A stretch of 64,000 nucleotides of DNA, taken from NCBI RefSeq assembly GCF_004358695.1, contig NZ_SNAA01000013.1, positions 45,384-109,383 of the forward strand, in the 5' to 3' direction. Shown here piece after piece: positions 27,302 to 35,323 of the stretch; the stretch's first letter is position 1; the number at the start of each line of letters is the position of its first letter. A program made the translations under genes and the position numbers. The DNA is from Palleronia sediminis (GTDB lineage Bacteria; Pseudomonadota; Alphaproteobacteria; Rhodobacterales; Rhodobacteraceae). The notes below the pieces were generated by a model. The model worked only from the letters and a program-made list of their open reading frames with translations, was not told where the DNA came from and did not search any database.

Positions 27302-28195
27302 ATGATTCGTTACGGCACCCACCCGATCGCATGGAGCAACGACGACGACCCAACCCTCGGCACCGCCGATCTCGACCGTATCCTGACCGAAGCCGCCGAG
27401 ATCGGTTTCGCCGGCATCGAGAAGGGCGCAAGCTTCCCCGACGACCCCGACGCGCTCAAGGAAAAGCTCGGCGCGCACAAGCTCGACCTGGCCACCGCGC
27501 CCTCGGGCCTTCGCCTGCTGGAGCGCAGCGCGGATGACGAACTGACCGCGCTCAAGCCGGTCATCGACCTTCTCAAGGCGATGGATGCCAAGGTGCTCGT
27601 CGCCTACGAGGCCTCGAACGAAATCGCCTCCGACGACGCCAAGCCGATCTCGGCCCGCCCGACGCTCGCCCCCGAGGATTTCTCCTCGTTCGGGCTGAAG
27701 CTCGAGCAGCTCGCGACCGCGCTGGCCGACCAGGGCCTGACGCTGGCCTACCAGCCGCATATGGGCACCGTGGTCCAGACCCCCGACGAGATCGACCGCC
27801 TGATGCTCGAGACCGGCCCGAACCTCAAGCTGTGCTTCGACAGCGGCCATGTCTATTTCGGCGGCGGCGATCCGGCGCAGGTGCTGACCCGGCACCTGCC
27901 GCGCGTGGCGCATGTCCATTTCTCGAACATCCGGGTGCGCGAACTGACCCGCGCGCGGATGGACGACACCTCGTATCTGGGCGCCATCCGCAAGGGCGTC
28001 TTCACCGTTCCCGGCGACCGCGACGGATCGGTGGATTTCCGGACCTGCATGAACCTTCTCACGGCCTCGGGTTTCGACGGCTGGGTGGTGGTGGCGGCGG
28101 GCTGCAATCCCGAACGCAACGATCCCGCCAAGGACCAGGCGCTCGCGCTGCGCACGCTCGAGGCCCTGTCGGGCAACGAACGCAGCGCCGCCTGA
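27302..28195 (+). CDS. IolE-like TIM-barrel protein (myo-inosose-2 dehydratase / sugar phosphate isomerase-epimerase family)
   Basis: This 297-residue protein belongs to the xylose-isomerase-like TIM-barrel superfamily. The opening RYGTHPIAWSNDD, GFAGIEKGASFP, YQPHMGTVVQT and LCFDSGHVYFGGGDP match inosose dehydratase (IolE) and carry metal-ligand acids and histidines. IolE removes water from 2-keto-myo-inositol in inositol breakdown, but no other iol gene is here, so the substrate may differ. The ATG at 27302 follows AGAAGGAG. It lies 141 bases after choV with its own strong terminator after it, so it is probably a separate unit. Confidence 0.75.
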   Translation: MIRYGTHPIAWSNDDDPTLGTADLDRILTEAAEIGFAGIEKGASFPDDPDALKEKLGAHKLDLATAPSGLRLLERSADDELTALKPVIDLLKAMDAKVLVAYEASNEIASDDAKPISARPTLAPEDFSSFGLKLEQLATALADQGLTLAYQPHMGTVVQTPDEIDRLMLETGPNLKLCFDSGHVYFGGGDPAQVLTRHLPRVAHVHFSNIRVRELTRARMDDTSYLGAIRKGVFTVPGDRDGSVDFRTCMNLLTASGFDGWVVVAAGCNPERNDPAKDQALALRTLEALSGNERSAA

Positions 28196-28219
28196 GCGCG
28201 CAACGATACCGTACGTCAA

Positions 28220-28242
28220 GGGGCCCCGCGGGGCCCCTTTTT
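28220..28242 (+). terminator. Rho-independent terminator after the IolE-like gene
   Basis: GGGGCCCC-GC-GGGGCCCC (28220-28237) is followed by TTTTT. It lies 24 bases past the stop of the IolE-like gene and 8 bases before the convergent end of glgX. The T-run serves the plus strand. Confidence 0.85.
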
Positions 28243-28249
28243 CGTGGCC

Positions 28250-30253
28250 TCAGCAGGTCAGGACCGCGACGCTCTGCCATCCGATCGACAGGACACCGTT
28301 CTCGATCGTGGCGGTGCCGTCCTCGGTCGAAAAGATCACCGACCACTCGCCCTCGGGCAGGGTCATCTTGTCGTCGTCGCCGCCATTGATGACGATCAGC
28401 GCGACTTCGCCCTCCTGCTCGAGCCGCATGGCAAAGACGGCCGCCTCGTCGGCCCAGTTCTCGTCCGACATCGCCGTGCCGTCCGAACGCAGCCAGCTCA
28501 CCGCCGGGGCGCTGGCAAAGCGCGTCGGGCGAAAGGCGGGGTGGTCGCGGCGCAAACGCGTCAGGGTGGCGACGGTCTCGGCCAGGTCCTCGCGCCCGGT
28601 CTCCCAATCGGTCCAGCCGATCTCGTTGTCCTGGCAATAGACGTTGTTGTTGCCGCCCTGGCTGTTGCCGTTCTCGTCCCCGGCCAGGATCATCGGCACG
28701 CCCCGGCTCAGGATCAGCGTGGCGAGCATGGCGCGGGCGCGCCGCTTGCGCGCGGCGATGACGTTCTCGTCGTCGGTCTCGCCCTCGACCCCCATGTTGT
28801 CGCTGAGATTGTTGTCGTGGCCGTCGCGCCCGTCCTCTCCGTTCGCCTCGTTGTGCTTGTCGTCGTAGCTGACCGTATCCCACAGGGTGAACCCGTCATG
28901 CGCCGAGATAAAATTGACCGAGGACGTGGCCGGACGGTTGGAATGGTCGAACTGCACAGGGCTGCCCGAAAGCCGCTCGGCCAGCGCGCCCTTGGTGCCC
29001 TCGTCGCGCCGCCAGAAGCTGCGCACGTCGTCGCGGAACTTGTCGTTCCACTCGCGGAAGGGCCAGGGAAAGCCGCCCACCTGGTAGCCGCCTTCGCCGA
29101 CATCCCAGGGCTCGGCGATCAGCTTGACCGAGCGCAGGACCGGGTCCTGCCGGATCGCGCCGAAGAAGGTGCCCTCGCGCTCGAACCCGTCACCCTCGCG
29201 CGCCAGCGTCGATGCGAGGTCGAACCGGAACCCGTCGACCCGCACGACCTCGACCCAGTGACGCAGCGAATCCAGCACCATCCGCAGCACCATCGGATGC
29301 CCGACATCGAGCGTGTTGCCCGTGCCGGTCACGTCGTAGCAATGGCGCGGATCGTCGGGCGCGTTCAGGTAGTAGCTGAGATTGTCGATGCCGCGAAAGC
29401 TGAGCGTCGGTCCCAGCTCGGAGCCTTCGCAGGTGTGGTTGTAGACCACGTCGAGGATGACCTCGATCCCGGCCTTGTGGAACCGCCGGACCGCGTCCTG
29501 CATCTCCTTGAGCTCGCCGGTGGCGAGATAGCGTTTTTCGGGGGCAAAGAAGTTGAGCGTGTTGTAGCCCCAGTAATTCGACAGTCCCTTCTCGAGAAGG
29601 TGCCCATCCTGAAGATAGGCATGGACGGGCAAAAGCTCGATCGCGGTCACGCCGAGCTTGAGCAGATGCTCGATCACCGGGTCGGAGGCCAGCGCGCGGA
29701 ACGTGCCGCGATCTGCCTTGACGACGCCGGGATGCTTCATGGTCAGGCCGCGGGGATGGGCCTCGTAGATGACGGTCTCGGCCCAGGGGGTCGAAAGCGC
29801 GCGGTCGGCATCCCAGTCATAGGTCGGGTCGGTCACGATGCCCTTGGGCACATGCTGCGCGGTGTCGCGGTCGTCGAAGCTCAGGTCGCCCTCGCCGGGC
29901 TTGTAGCCCAAAAGCGCATCGGTCCAGGCCACGTCCCCGTCGAGCTGGCGCGCATAGGGGTCGATGAGCAGCTTGTTGGGGTTGAACCGATGGCCGGCCT
30001 CGGGCGCGTAGGGGCCGTGGACACGGTAGCCATAGCGTTGCCCGGCCTCGATGCCCGGCACGTAGCCGAACCACACGCCGCCCTCCATGTCGGGCAAGGC
30101 CATGCGCGTCTCGGCGCCGTCGGCGTCGAACAGGCACAGCTCGACCTTTTCGGCGTGATCGGAAAACAGGGCGAAATTGGTGCCACCGGCATCGGGTTCG
30201 GCACCCAGCCGGTCGGGGCGGGCAAGGCTCGCGTCGAAGCGGCGTTCGGTCAT
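28250..30253 (-). CDS. glgX: Glycogen debranching enzyme GlgX
   Basis: This 667-residue GH13 isoamylase-type enzyme starts at the ATG at 30253 (MTERRFDASLARPDRLG). An N-terminal CBM48-like region (GTNFALFSDHAEKVELCLFD) precedes the catalytic barrel. Key residues lie in DVVYNHTCEG, the nucleophile loop DGFRFDLAS, the acid/base LIAEPWDVG and the transition-state stabilising SAHDGFTL. It hydrolyses alpha-1,6 branches of limit dextrins during glycogen use. No other glg gene is present in the window. The 178 bases upstream contain a repeat-like box shared with two other intergenic regions here. Confidence 0.94.
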   Translation of the reverse strand: MTERRFDASLARPDRLGAEPDAGGTNFALFSDHAEKVELCLFDADGAETRMALPDMEGGVWFGYVPGIEAGQRYGYRVHGPYAPEAGHRFNPNKLLIDPYARQLDGDVAWTDALLGYKPGEGDLSFDDRDTAQHVPKGIVTDPTYDWDADRALSTPWAETVIYEAHPRGLTMKHPGVVKADRGTFRALASDPVIEHLLKLGVTAIELLPVHAYLQDGHLLEKGLSNYWGYNTLNFFAPEKRYLATGELKEMQDAVRRFHKAGIEVILDVVYNHTCEGSELGPTLSFRGIDNLSYYLNAPDDPRHCYDVTGTGNTLDVGHPMVLRMVLDSLRHWVEVVRVDGFRFDLASTLAREGDGFEREGTFFGAIRQDPVLRSVKLIAEPWDVGEGGYQVGGFPWPFREWNDKFRDDVRSFWRRDEGTKGALAERLSGSPVQFDHSNRPATSSVNFISAHDGFTLWDTVSYDDKHNEANGEDGRDGHDNNLSDNMGVEGETDDENVIAARKRRARAMLATLILSRGVPMILAGDENGNSQGGNNNVYCQDNEIGWTDWETGREDLAETVATLTRLRRDHPAFRPTRFASAPAVSWLRSDGTAMSDENWADEAAVFAMRLEQEGEVALIVINGGDDDKMTLPEGEWSVIFSTEDGTATIENGVLSIGWQSVAVLTC

Positions 30254-30381
30254 TCCGGGCTCTCTCCAGGGAAATCGCCCACCGCGCACCATACACAGCG
30301 GGCCACGCGCGAAACGCGGGGCGCGCCGGGTTGTTCCGCGCGCGCCTCCCGCGACCGGCGGGCCGGGGCGCTCCACCCCCG

Positions 30382-30405
30382 GTCTTCTCTTTCCAAATAC
30401 CCATG
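30382..30405 (-). repeat. Copy A of a short intergenic box (GGGTATTTGGAAAGAGAAGA type)
   Basis: Read on the minus strand, this stretch is GGGTATTTGGAAAGAGAAGA followed by CC. It lies between the SDR gene and glgX. Related boxes occur at 50298-50320 and 56764-56787. I recall similar strings downstream of genes in other Rhodobacteraceae, but cannot run the comparison. Confidence 0.45.
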
Positions 30406-30431
30406 CCCGGCCTGCCACCGGGCGCAGGCGG

Positions 30432-31193
30432 TCAGTCGGATAGCCCCACGGCCCGCCGGATTCCCTCGTCCCTGAGCGAGATCTCCTCGCCGAGCCAGGG
30501 GTCGGCCTCGGGGCCGCACATCCATACCAGCGCCCGCGCGGGCCATTCGGGCGGGACGTGGTCGGACCAGTCGAGCTCGGAGACGCGGTTGCGCACGCCG
30601 CTGCCCTTGATGGCGCGCTGCATGTCGGTGGCGACCGTTCCCGGCGACAGCCCCATGACGCGCAGCCCGCGCGGCCCCGCCTCCAGATGCGCCGAGCGGG
30701 TCAGCATCGCGGCGCCCGCCTTGGACGCGCAATAGGCCGACCACCCCTCGACCGGCCCGTGCGCCGCGCCCGAGGACACCGTCAGCACGGTTCCCGCGCC
30801 CTGCGCGATCATGCCGGGCAGCACCGCGCGCATCCCGTGGAACGCGCCCTTGAGGTTGATGTCCACGAGATGCCCCCAGCGGTCGGGGTCGGCCTCGTGC
30901 AGGGGGGCGATGGGCGCGATCACGCCGGCATTGTTCACCAGCACGTCCAGCCCGCCGAAGGCCGCGCGGCAGGCCTCGGCGGCGGCCTCGACCTCCCAGA
31001 ACCGCGATATGTCGCAGGGGATGGCCAGCGCCCGGTCGGCGCCGATCTCGCCCGCGATGGCGGCGATCTCGTCGCGGCTGCGCGCCAGCAGGGCGACCCG
31101 TGCGCCCGCCGCGGCAAAGGCGCGCGCCGCGGCCGCCCCGATCCCGCGGCTGGCCCCGGTTATCATCGCCACGCGCCCGTCCAGATCCGCCAT
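30432..31193 (-). CDS. SDR-family NAD(P)-dependent oxidoreductase
   Basis: This 253-residue classical short-chain dehydrogenase has the cofactor motif TGASRGIG (13-20), VNNAGV and the catalytic Ser with Tyr-x3-Lys (YCASK). The ATG at 31193 (MADLDGRVAM) is chosen after AAGAGCG; the longer open frame upstream is not conserved in style. The substrate cannot be predicted. It is divergent from the DUF2125 gene across 133 bases. Confidence 0.87.
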   Translation of the reverse strand: MADLDGRVAMITGASRGIGAAAARAFAAAGARVALLARSRDEIAAIAGEIGADRALAIPCDISRFWEVEAAAEACRAAFGGLDVLVNNAGVIAPIAPLHEADPDRWGHLVDINLKGAFHGMRAVLPGMIAQGAGTVLTVSSGAAHGPVEGWSAYCASKAGAAMLTRSAHLEAGPRGLRVMGLSPGTVATDMQRAIKGSGVRNRVSELDWSDHVPPEWPARALVWMCGPEADPWLGEEISLRDEGIRRAVGLSD

Positions 31194-31267
31194 CGCTCTT
31201 TCCTCTTGCCCGGTCAGCCTCTTCGACCCCAAGCCTAGACCCTCGAACGGGGGGCTGGCCATCCCGC

Positions 31268-31296
31268 TTGACGGCAGGCGATCTTGGCACATCATG
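31268..31296 (+). promoter_or_regulatory. Possible sigma-70 promoter of the DUF2125 gene
   Basis: TTGACG at 31268-31273 and ATCATG at 31291-31296 are separated by 17 bases and lie about 30 bases before the ATG at 31327. The -35 element is good, the -10 element weak, which is not unusual in this order. Tentative. Confidence 0.3.
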
Positions 31297-31326
31297 GCCG
31301 GGTTCCCGGTTTTCGGAAGGTCCGCC

Positions 31327-32781
31327 ATGTCACTTCGCCTCGTCCTTGCCGCCGCGATCTGCGTCGCGGCCGCCCTTCCCGCAGCGGCGCAGGGGCTGAC
31401 GCCGGATGCGCTCTGGCGGTTGTGGCAGGCCGGGGGCGGCGTGACGCTCCAGGCGGGCGAGGCGCGCGAGGATGGCGGGGCGCTGCTTCTCGAGGATGTC
31501 GTGCTGTCGGTGGGCGACGGGGGCGACGCAGCCCGGATCGCGCTCGACACGCTGCGCCTCTCGCCCGAGGGCGAAGCCGTGCGGATCGTGCCCTCGGACA
31601 CCGCGAGCCTGACCGTGCCCGGACCGCGCGCGCCCGTGACCGGCACCATTGCGGGGCTCGCCGGGGGCGAGGTTCTGGCGCGGCGGACGGGCGACCAGGT
31701 CGCCTATTCGCTGGCCCTGCCGCGCATGACCGCCGCGCTCGAGGGGCTGGGCGGCCCTGCCGCGGACCGCCCCGGCGCGGCGGTGCTGACCGTCGACGAT
31801 CTCGACGCCACGCTGACGCCCGGTGCCGATGGCGTTCTGGCCGTCACGCTCGACGCCGCGCGGGTCGCGGCGGATGCGACCTCGGGCGCCGATCGGTCGT
31901 CCTACAGGCTCGGCTACGACGACGTCTCGGGGCGGTTCACCGGCACGCCGGCGGCGCTGTCGGCGGTGGCCGGCGGCGGCGCGCTGGCCGCGACGCGGCC
32001 GGTCGAGATCGAGGTGACGCGCGGGCCCGGACGGCTCGAGGCCACCATGCCCGATGGCGCGACGCCCGAAACCTTGCGGATCGAGTCGGATGAGGCCGGC
32101 ATCTCGCTCACGGCCCAGGACGGGCGCGCGGCCTACGAAGGGCGGATCGGCGCGACCCGGATCGGCGTTCAGGGCGGGGTTCCGAGCGGTGCGCTGTCCC
32201 TGAGCTTGGGCGGTGCGCGCATCGCCACCGATCTGCCGCTGCTGCCCGCGGACGATCCGCAGGACGCGTCGCTCTCGTTCGAGATCGACGCGCTGATGCC
32301 GGGGCCGCAGGTCTGGGCGCTGTTCGACCCGCAGGGTGCGCTGCCGCGCGACCCGGCGCGGCTCGTGCTCGATCTGTCGGGCGACGTGATGCTTGCCGAG
32401 CCCCTGGCCGCATCGGGCACGCGCGCCGGGCCGCCGCGCGCCCTGTCGCTGACGATCGAGCGGTTCGAGTTCGGGGCGCTGGGCGCGCAGGTCACGGGGC
32501 AGGGCGCCTTTGCCTTTGCCGGAACGCCCGGACCGGGGCAGCCGCTGGGCCGGCCCACGGGCGAGGCACGGGTCGAGGCGACCGGGGTAAACGCGTTGCT
32601 CAACACCCTGTCGCAGACCGGAATCCTGCCCGACGGTCCGGCGCTGGGCGCGCGCATGGCGTTGGGGTTCTTCGCCCGCGCCGGCGAGACGCCCGACAGC
32701 CTCGTGTCCGAGTTCAGGATCGGCGAGGACGGGAACATCCTGCTCAACGGGAACGTCGCGGGGCAGTTGCCCGCGCCCTGA
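31327..32781 (+). CDS. Exported DUF2125-family protein
   Basis: A 484-residue protein with a clear Sec signal peptide (about 1-22, PAAAQG). A beta-rich body follows, with many short hydrophobic-alternating strands (ALLLEDVVLSVGDGG, LTIERFEFGALGAQVTGQGAF), a pattern shared with lipid-transfer AsmA/LptA-like folds. I place it in DUF2125, a family seen in Rhodobacterales with no assigned function. It starts at the ATG at 31327, is followed by a probable terminator and has no operon partner. Confidence 0.7.
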   Translation: MSLRLVLAAAICVAAALPAAAQGLTPDALWRLWQAGGGVTLQAGEAREDGGALLLEDVVLSVGDGGDAARIALDTLRLSPEGEAVRIVPSDTASLTVPGPRAPVTGTIAGLAGGEVLARRTGDQVAYSLALPRMTAALEGLGGPAADRPGAAVLTVDDLDATLTPGADGVLAVTLDAARVAADATSGADRSSYRLGYDDVSGRFTGTPAALSAVAGGGALAATRPVEIEVTRGPGRLEATMPDGATPETLRIESDEAGISLTAQDGRAAYEGRIGATRIGVQGGVPSGALSLSLGGARIATDLPLLPADDPQDASLSFEIDALMPGPQVWALFDPQGALPRDPARLVLDLSGDVMLAEPLAASGTRAGPPRALSLTIERFEFGALGAQVTGQGAFAFAGTPGPGQPLGRPTGEARVEATGVNALLNTLSQTGILPDGPALGARMALGFFARAGETPDSLVSEFRIGEDGNILLNGNVAGQLPAP

Positions 32782-32812
32782 GCCCCCTCGCATCGGCACA
32801 CGCGGGGCTTTT
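32781..32812 (+). terminator. Probable terminator after the DUF2125 gene
   Basis: AGCCCC (32781-32786) pairs with GGGGCT (32804-32809), and a short inner CGC/GCG pairing is possible. TTTT follows at 32809-32812. It lies directly after the stop codon and 62 bases before pmbA. Confidence 0.5.
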
Positions 32813-32873
32813 CGGCTTGCGCTCGGCCCAGCCGTCTCTACCTCTTGCACAGCGCGCAACCTGCCGGAGCCTC

Positions 32874-34220
32874 ATGTCCCATTCGCTGCACGACCTGTCC
32901 GCCGCCCTTCTGGACGCCGCTCGCGCGGCCGGTGCGGATGCCGCTGACGCGCTGGCCATACGCGACGCCTCGATCTCGGTCGACGTGCGCGGCGGCGCGC
33001 TGGAACAGGCCGAGCGGTCGGAAAGCACCGAGATCGGCCTGCGCGTCCTGATCGGGCGGCGGCAGGCCTGCGTTTCGGCCTCGGACCTGACCCCCGAGAC
33101 GATGCGCGCCATGGCCGAGCGCGCGGTCGCGATGGCGCGCGAGGCGCCCGAGGATCCGGGCGCGGGGTTGGCCGATGCTGACGATCTTGCCAGCGACCTG
33201 TCGGCGGATGCGCTGGAACTTGTCGATCCCGCCCCCGAGCCCGACCCCGCCACGCTCGAGACCATGGCCCGCGAGGCCGAGGCCGCCGCCCGCGCGGTGC
33301 CGGGCGTGACGCAGGTCGAGGCCGCGTCGGCGGGCTGGGGATGGCGCGAGGTGCATCTTGCCGCGACCAACGGCTTTGCCGGCGGCTATGCCCGCACCGG
33401 GTCGTCGCTGGGCTGCTCGGCGATCTCGGGCGAAGGCACCGGGATGGAGCGGGACGGCCGCTATGACGGGCGGGTGTTCGCCTCGGATCTCGACACGCCC
33501 GAAACCATCGGTCGCGAGGCCGGAGAGCGCGCCGTCGCCCTTCAGAACCCCCGGCGACCCAGAACGGGGGCCTATCCGGTCATCTTCGACGAACGCATCG
33601 CTTCGAGCCTGATCGGCCACCTGCTGTCCGCGACCAACGGATCGGCCATCGTGCGCGGGTCGTCCTGGGCACGCGACCTGATGGGCCAAGAGGTGCTCCC
33701 CCGTGGGCTCGACCTGGTCGAGGATCCGCGCCGCCCGCGCGTGTCGTCCTCTCGCCCTTTCGACGCCGAGGGCTTGCCCACCGCGAAACGCGCCATTGTC
33801 TCGGACGGGGTGCTCATGGGCTGGACGCTCGACCTGTCCTCGGCGCGCCGGCTCGGGATGCGCTCGACCGCCAGTGCCAGCCGCTCGCCCGCTGCCGTGT
33901 CGAGCCCCTCGGTGACGAACGTGACGCTGACACCGGGCGAGGTGGATCGCGCGGGCCTCATGGCGCAGATGGGCACCGGCCTGCTGGTCACGAGCTTTAT
34001 CGGCGCCACGATCAATCCCAATACCGGCGATTACTCGCGCGGCATCTCGGGGTTCTGGGTCGAGCGGGGCGAGATCGCCTTTCCCGTGAACGAGGTCACG
34101 CTTGCCGGCAACCTGCGTGACATGCTGCGCCACATGGTGCCGGCCAACGATGCACGCCCGCACCTGTCCCGGCGCGTGCCGTCCCTGCTGGTCGAGGGCC
34201 TCACCCTCGCGGGAAGCTAG
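32874..34220 (+). CDS. pmbA: TldD/PmbA family protein (TldE-like)
   Basis: This 448-residue protein has the PmbA/TldE layout: an N-terminal region with RGGALEQAERSES, a central GWREVHLAATNGFAGGY and a C-terminal MGTGLLVTSFIGATINPNTGDYSRGISGFWVE. TldD and TldE form a heterodimeric protease that processes peptide antibiotics and degrades CcdA-type antitoxins. The catalytic HExxxH is expected in TldD and is absent here, which supports the PmbA assignment. It starts at the ATG at 32874. The CysQ-like gene begins 4 bases after it. Confidence 0.88.
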   Translation: MSHSLHDLSAALLDAARAAGADAADALAIRDASISVDVRGGALEQAERSESTEIGLRVLIGRRQACVSASDLTPETMRAMAERAVAMAREAPEDPGAGLADADDLASDLSADALELVDPAPEPDPATLETMAREAEAAARAVPGVTQVEAASAGWGWREVHLAATNGFAGGYARTGSSLGCSAISGEGTGMERDGRYDGRVFASDLDTPETIGREAGERAVALQNPRRPRTGAYPVIFDERIASSLIGHLLSATNGSAIVRGSSWARDLMGQEVLPRGLDLVEDPRRPRVSSSRPFDAEGLPTAKRAIVSDGVLMGWTLDLSSARRLGMRSTASASRSPAAVSSPSVTNVTLTPGEVDRAGLMAQMGTGLLVTSFIGATINPNTGDYSRGISGFWVERGEIAFPVNEVTLAGNLRDMLRHMVPANDARPHLSRRVPSLLVEGLTLAGS

Positions 34221-34224
34221 CGCC

Positions 34225-34995
34225 ATGTCGGCCGCCGATCTCGCCCTGCTGATCGACGCGGCCCTGATGGCGGGCGACATCGCGCATCGCCACTGGAAGG
34301 GCGATCCCGAGACGTGGATCAAGCCCGACGACAGCCCCGTGTCCGAGGCCGATATCGCCGTCGATACCGCGCTGCGCGACGCGCTGACCCATGCGCGGCC
34401 CGGCTACGGCTGGCTGAGCGAGGAAACTCCCGACACGCCCGACCGGCTGGGCGCGCGGCACTGTTTCGTGGTCGATCCCATCGACGGCACGCGGTCCTTT
34501 CTCGAACGGCAGGCCACATGGGCGCTGTCGCTGGCCGTGGTCGAGGACGGGCGGCCGACCGCGGCGGTGGTGCACCTGCCCGCGCGCGGCCTGACCTATA
34601 CCGCCGGGATCGGGTTGGGCGCGACGCTGAACGGCGAACCCATCGCGGTCTCGCGCCACGCGACGCTCGGCGGGGCCACGGCGCTCGCCACCCGCGCGAC
34701 CTTCAGCGGCGCGCATTGGCGCGCCGGGCCGCCGCCGGTCAGGCGCGTCTACCGCTCGTCGATGGCCTATCGCCTGTGCAAGATGGCGCAGGGCGGGGCC
34801 GATGCGATGCTGACGGTGATGCCGGCCTGGGAATGGGACATCGCCGCCGGCGTGCTCATCGCGTCCGAGGCGGGCGCGGCGGTGACGGACCGGCTGGGGG
34901 ACGAGCTTCGCTTCAACTCGGCCGGGCGCCGGACCGAGGGCGTCGTCGCCGCCAATGCCGCGCTGCACGCCCGGCTCCTCGACGCGCTGGCCTGA
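34225..34995 (+). CDS. 3'(2'),5'-bisphosphate nucleotidase CysQ-like / inositol monophosphatase family
   Basis: A 256-residue Mg-dependent phosphatase of the inositol monophosphatase superfamily. The metal-binding segments are in order: GWLSEETPD, VVDPIDGTRSFLERQ and WEWDIAAGVLIASEAG. Family members hydrolyse PAP (CysQ) or inositol phosphates. The CysQ reading would fit sulfate activation and PAPS use by the sulfotransferase at the window start, but the genes are far apart. It starts 4 bases after pmbA and is probably cotranscribed with it. Confidence 0.82.
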   Translation: MSAADLALLIDAALMAGDIAHRHWKGDPETWIKPDDSPVSEADIAVDTALRDALTHARPGYGWLSEETPDTPDRLGARHCFVVDPIDGTRSFLERQATWALSLAVVEDGRPTAAVVHLPARGLTYTAGIGLGATLNGEPIAVSRHATLGGATALATRATFSGAHWRAGPPPVRRVYRSSMAYRLCKMAQGGADAMLTVMPAWEWDIAAGVLIASEAGAAVTDRLGDELRFNSAGRRTEGVVAANAALHARLLDALA

Positions 34996-35013
34996 GCGGC
35001 CCGCGCCGCACGA

Positions 35014-35042
35014 TTGGACGGCCGCGGCCGGAGTGCTAGAGG
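35014..35042 (+). promoter_or_regulatory. Possible promoter of the DUF4170-lpxK operon
   Basis: TTGGAC (35014-35019), a 17-base spacer and TAGAGG (35037-35042) lie 24 bases before the DUF4170 start. The spacing fits sigma-70; the -10 match is partial. Confidence 0.35.
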
Positions 35043-35066
35043 AACCCCGCAAGAAGGAGCGAGCCT

Positions 35067-35309
35067 ATGACCCAACGCCTGCATCTCGTATTCGGCGGCG
35101 AACTCACCGATCCGTCGCGGAACGTGTTCAAGAACGTCGCGGATATCCACATCGTCGGCATGTATCCCGACTATGCCTCGGCCTTTGCCGCCTGGAAGGG
35201 CGAGGCGCACAAGACCGTCGACAACGCGCATATGCGCTATTTCATCGCCCATATCCACCGGCTGCGCGACGAGGAAAGCGCGGCCTCGCCGACCGAGGAA
35301 CTGGGCTGA
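35067..35309 (+). CDS. DUF4170 domain-containing protein
   Basis: An 80-residue single-domain protein (LHLVFGGELTDPSRNVFKN, then SAFAAWKGEAHKTVDNAHMRYFI) matching the small DUF4170 family of Alphaproteobacteria. It has no signal peptide or membrane segment. These genes often precede Kdo transferase and lpxK, as here, which hints at a link with lipid A assembly. AAGAAGGAG precedes its ATG. The next start is 14 bases after its stop. No biochemical role is known to me. Confidence 0.85.
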   Translation: MTQRLHLVFGGELTDPSRNVFKNVADIHIVGMYPDYASAFAAWKGEAHKTVDNAHMRYFIAHIHRLRDEESAASPTEELG

Positions 35310-35323
35310 CCCCCCCACCCGCA

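Noticed and set aside
28220-28237. GGGGCCCC repeat as a protein-binding palindrome
   Set aside because: The following T-run and position right after a stop codon fit an intrinsic terminator.
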